Below are positions 59,116-64,000 of a stretch of 64,000 nucleotides of DNA, in pieces. Location of the stretch: positions 1,860,001-1,924,000 of the forward strand of contig NZ_CP009247.1 of NCBI RefSeq assembly GCF_001941485.1, given 5' to 3'. The DNA is from Corynebacterium frankenforstense DSM 45800. Lineage in GTDB: Bacteria; Actinomycetota; Actinomycetes; Mycobacteriales; Mycobacteriaceae. The stretch's first letter is position 1. Every line of letters begins with the position of its first letter. The position numbers and the translations under genes were made by a program. The notes under the pieces are model-generated. The model ran no database searches and was not told the DNA's origin. It worked only from the letters and a program-made list of their open reading frames with translations.

Positions 59116-60174
59116 GTGAGCAGCACGACGAGTGACCGAAAGACGCCGCGGGGACGCCGCCGCGGCTCCGCCCTCTCGGCCTTCCTCAAGCCCGGGTGGT
59201 TCCTCGCCGCCGTGCTCATCATCGCCTTCTCCTACTTCGCCTTCACCTTCCTGGCGCCCTGGCAGCTGGGCAAGAACGAGGCGATCGGCGAGCGCAACGA
59301 GCGCATCGAGACCGCCTTCCACACCGACCCGGTGCCCTACGACGAGATTTTCGACGCCGACGGCGCCGTCGCCGAGGACGACGAATGGCGCCGTGTGACG
59401 GTGACCGGGCACTACGTGCCCGACGCCGAGACCGTGCTGCGCATGCGCCCGGTGGAGGGCACCCCCTCCGTCCAGGTGCTCACCCCGCTGCAGATGGACG
59501 ACGGCCGCCTCGTGCTGGTCAACCGCGGCTGGCAGCAGGCCCGCGGCGCCGAGGTCCCCGACTTCTCCGCCGCCCCCGACGGCGAGGTGACCGTCACCGC
59601 CGTGGCCCGGCGCAACGAGGCCACCCCGGACCGCGCGCCGATGGAGGGGGAGGGCCACCTGCAGGTCTACGGCATCGACACCGGCCAGATCTCGCAGGCC
59701 ACCGACGTGGAACTGGGCCGGGACTTCGTGCAACTGTCCGACGAGGACCAGCCCGGCGTGCTCAATCCGATGCCGATCCCGAAGCTGGACCGCGGCTCGC
59801 ACCTGTCCTACGGACTGCAGTGGATCGCCTTCGGCATCATGGCCCCGGCCGGCCTGGGCTACTTCATCTGGGCCGAGCTCAAGGAACGCCGCCGCGTCGA
59901 CGACGAGGAGTCCGAGATGGCCGGCGCCGCAGGCGCAGGCCCGGACGCCGACGGTGCGGACGGCGGCGACGGCGAGGGGCGCGACGTCGGCAAGCGGACG
60001 CGGCGCGGGGCACGCGCGCGCTTCAACGACATGCTCTGGGACGACGACGATCTCTCGGAGCCGCCGGCCGACACGAAGACGCACGAGCACTCGCGCAGCG
60101 TGGCGGACCGCTACGGCGGGGCGCGCCACGACGACTACGCGAAGTTCGCCCGCCGCGACGAGGAACGGTTCTAG
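59116..60174 (+). CDS. SURF1-like cytochrome oxidase assembly protein with a charged C-terminal extension
   Basis: A 352-residue membrane protein of the SURF1 family, which helps insert haem into cytochrome c oxidase. It has an N-terminal helix (about 20-42, WFLAAVLIIAFSYFAFTFL followed by APWQLGKN), an external domain with VTVTGHYVPD and VLVNRGWQQ, and a second helix (about 236-256, LQWIAFGIMAPAGLGYFIW). About 95 hydrophilic residues follow, with acidic clusters and GARARFNDMLWDDDDLS. TAGGCT (59102-59107) lies 8 bp before the GTG without a ribosome binding site, so it is probably leaderless. tRNA-Val follows on the other strand. Confidence 0.93.
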   Translation: MSSTTSDRKTPRGRRRGSALSAFLKPGWFLAAVLIIAFSYFAFTFLAPWQLGKNEAIGERNERIETAFHTDPVPYDEIFDADGAVAEDDEWRRVTVTGHYVPDAETVLRMRPVEGTPSVQVLTPLQMDDGRLVLVNRGWQQARGAEVPDFSAAPDGEVTVTAVARRNEATPDRAPMEGEGHLQVYGIDTGQISQATDVELGRDFVQLSDEDQPGVLNPMPIPKLDRGSHLSYGLQWIAFGIMAPAGLGYFIWAELKERRRVDDEESEMAGAAGAGPDADGADGGDGEGRDVGKRTRRGARARFNDMLWDDDDLSEPPADTKTHEHSRSVADRYGGARHDDYAKFARRDEERF

Positions 60175-60183
60175 GCGTTCAAC

Positions 60184-60259
60184 TGGTGCGCCCCGACGGA
60201 CTCGAACCGCCGACCGCTCGGGTGTAAACCGAGTGCTCTCCCAACTGAGCTAGGGGCGC
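60184..60259 (-). tRNA. tRNA-Val, anticodon UAC
   Basis: Folds into a standard cloverleaf on the minus strand. The acceptor stem is GCGCCCC with GGGGCGC (perfect), the anticodon arm is CTCGG-TTTACAC-CCGAG giving TAC in the loop, and the T arm is GGCGG-TTCGAGT-CCGTC. The CCA end is encoded (60186-60184). Confidence 0.97.
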
Positions 60260-60299
60260 CTGAAAGGACCCGTCGAGATTAACACGGGCCCCTCCCGCC

Positions 60300-60701
60300 C
60301 TACTTGCGGGTCGAGCCGCGCTGGACGAGGCAGGAGCCCTGCCAGTCGCCGAGGCGCTCCGAGGCGGTCTGGACCAGGCCGGCCAGCTGCGCGGACTCGG
60401 CGATCACGCCGGTCTCGATCGCGCCGGGACGCCCGGTCGCCGGGGTCATCAGCCAGACGCGGCCGGACTCGTCGAGCGGACGCACGGCGTCGACCAGGCC
60501 GTCGACCAGGTCGCCGTCCTCGTCCCGGAACCACATCAACACCACGTCGCAGATCTCGTCGGTGTCGTCCTCGAGCAGGTTCTCCCCCAGAACACTCTCG
60601 ATTGACTCTGAGATGGAGCTGTCGGCGTCCTCGTCCCAGCCCACCTCCTGCACGACCTGCCCGCGGGTGATGTCGAGCTGGCGGGCGTACTCGTCGGCCA
60701 C
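60300..60701 (-). CDS. DUF3052 family protein
   Basis: A 133-residue acidic protein of the actinobacterial DUF3052 family (Rv2239c). It has [18 protein letters not shown] near the N-terminus, a [21 protein letters not shown] core and a VWLMTP strand. Family members are small cytosolic proteins with no proven function; they lie upstream of and divergent from aceE in this and related genomes. The GTG at 60701 was chosen because AGGAAGGA lies 8 bp upstream. Confidence 0.92.
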   Translation of the reverse strand: MADEYARQLDITRGQVVQEVGWDEDADSSISESIESVLGENLLEDDTDEICDVVLMWFRDEDGDLVDGLVDAVRPLDESGRVWLMTPATGRPGAIETGVIAESAQLAGLVQTASERLGDWQGSCLVQRGSTRK

Positions 60702-60933
60702 CGTTGAAGATCCTTCCTTTGTGGTTGAGCCCACACCGCGGACGTGCCGGGGCGCGGGCGGAATGTCTTTTCTCGCAGGATACAGGCTGAACCCCCGATC
60801 GGCAGAGTCCGCAACACCACACGCCCGGTGCGCCCCACCCGCATCACCCCCGGAGCTCGCTCCCGCGCCCGCGCGCGAGGAATCGCTAGGCTCGGGGCGA
60901 ATAGGTTGTACCAAACCCGAAAGAGGAAAACCC

Positions 60934-63690
<2,757 letters not shown>

Positions 63691-63714
63691 GGACTTCGCC
63701 CTAAGCTGTATCCC

Positions 63715-64000
63715 ATGGAGTTCGACCCACAGCGCCCCTCCGACCGGGAGCGCGAACGGATGCAGCAGGCGCTGACCCGCGCCGTGGGCGCGGGTCGGCT
63801 GGACATCGCCGAGTTCGACCGCGTGGTCACCCGGATCTGGGAGACCGACGACGCCGCCGAGCTCGGCGCCATCTGGGCCCGCTACATCGCCCCGCCCCCG
63901 CCGCCGCGCCGCCCGGTCCCGCCCGCGGCGCTGTACCCGCCGGCCCCCGGCGGCGGCTTTCCGGGCCCGGGCGTGCCCTCGCGCGCGGCCTACATCGACG
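63715..64000 (+). CDS. DUF1707 domain protein (N-terminal part, continues past the window)
   Basis: The first 95 residues are visible. Residues 4-58 form a DUF1707 domain (RPSDRERERMQQALTRAVGA, GRLDIAEFDRVVTRIWETDD, AAELGAI). This domain is typically found at the N-terminus of small actinobacterial membrane-associated proteins of unknown function. A Pro-rich linker follows and the chain is still open at the window end. TAAGCT (63702-63707) is 7 bp before the ATG with no ribosome binding site, so it appears leaderless. Confidence 0.85.
   Translation, partial: MEFDPQRPSDRERERMQQALTRAVGAGRLDIAEFDRVVTRIWETDDAAELGAIWARYIAPPPPPRRPVPPAALYPPAPGGGFPGPGVPSRAAYID

Overview
The window is a contiguous piece of a high-GC Corynebacterium chromosome. 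The gene order from the DUF3043/cobT-like genes at the left to aceE at the right follows the Mycobacterium tuberculosis Rv2206-Rv2241 block (cobT, ilvE, pepB, dlaT, lipB, lipA, DUF4191, RDD, glnA1, glnE, glnA2, CYTH-CHAD, RNase H/CobC, zinc ribbon, NIF3, ptkA/ptpA, SURF1, DUF3052, aceE). The 478-residue GlnA, the 446-residue GlnA2 and an aceF separate from aceE fit Corynebacterium. No insertion sequence, prophage, CRISPR array or integrase was seen.

Layout. 0-5 kb: a DUF3043 tail, a CobT-like protein without the usual catalytic glutamate, ilvE and leucyl aminopeptidase. 5-14 kb is a lipoate block: aceF (three lipoyl domains, two encoded by an exact 332 bp repeat), then gcvP-gcvT-gcvH placed between aceF and the lipoate genes lipB and lipA. 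14-24 kb: DUF4191, RDD protein, glnA, a UvrA-like ABC protein, a ketopantoate-reductase-like protein, an ornithine cyclodeaminase family protein and a second, closely related glnA. 24-30 kb: two secreted membrane-anchored proteins, a NUDIX hydrolase operon and thrC.

30-39 kb is the most unusual part. It holds a Ser/Thr kinase (kinase, TM, extracellular domain), an FHA protein translationally coupled to it, and five tandem paralogous membrane proteins. Each of the five has a J-like N-terminal domain without the HPD motif, one membrane segment and an extracellular domain; two also carry long Gln/Gly/Tyr/Phe/Pro-rich tracts. A fragment of a sixth copy lies between two of the genes. A convergent gene encodes a membrane protein with a similar Tyr/Gly/Gln-rich tail. 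This looks like an expanding, undescribed kinase-linked surface signalling system; its function is not deducible from sequence.

39-64 kb: an MFS transporter, the nitrogen operon glnA2-glnE, a DUF2786 protein, a CYTH-CHAD protein, a degenerate galactokinase-like protein, a TetR/MMPL efflux pair with two near-identical palindromic operators, the RNase P RNA gene, RNase H/CobC-zinc ribbon-NIF3, a HAD/tyrosine phosphatase pair, SURF1, tRNA-Val(UAC), DUF3052, aceE and the start of a DUF1707 protein. Many genes have a -10 hexamer 6-8 bp before the start codon and no ribosome binding site, as expected for leaderless mRNAs. Metabolically the window combines pyruvate dehydrogenase E1 and E2, glycine cleavage, lipoate synthesis and attachment, and glutamine synthetase with its adenylyltransferase.
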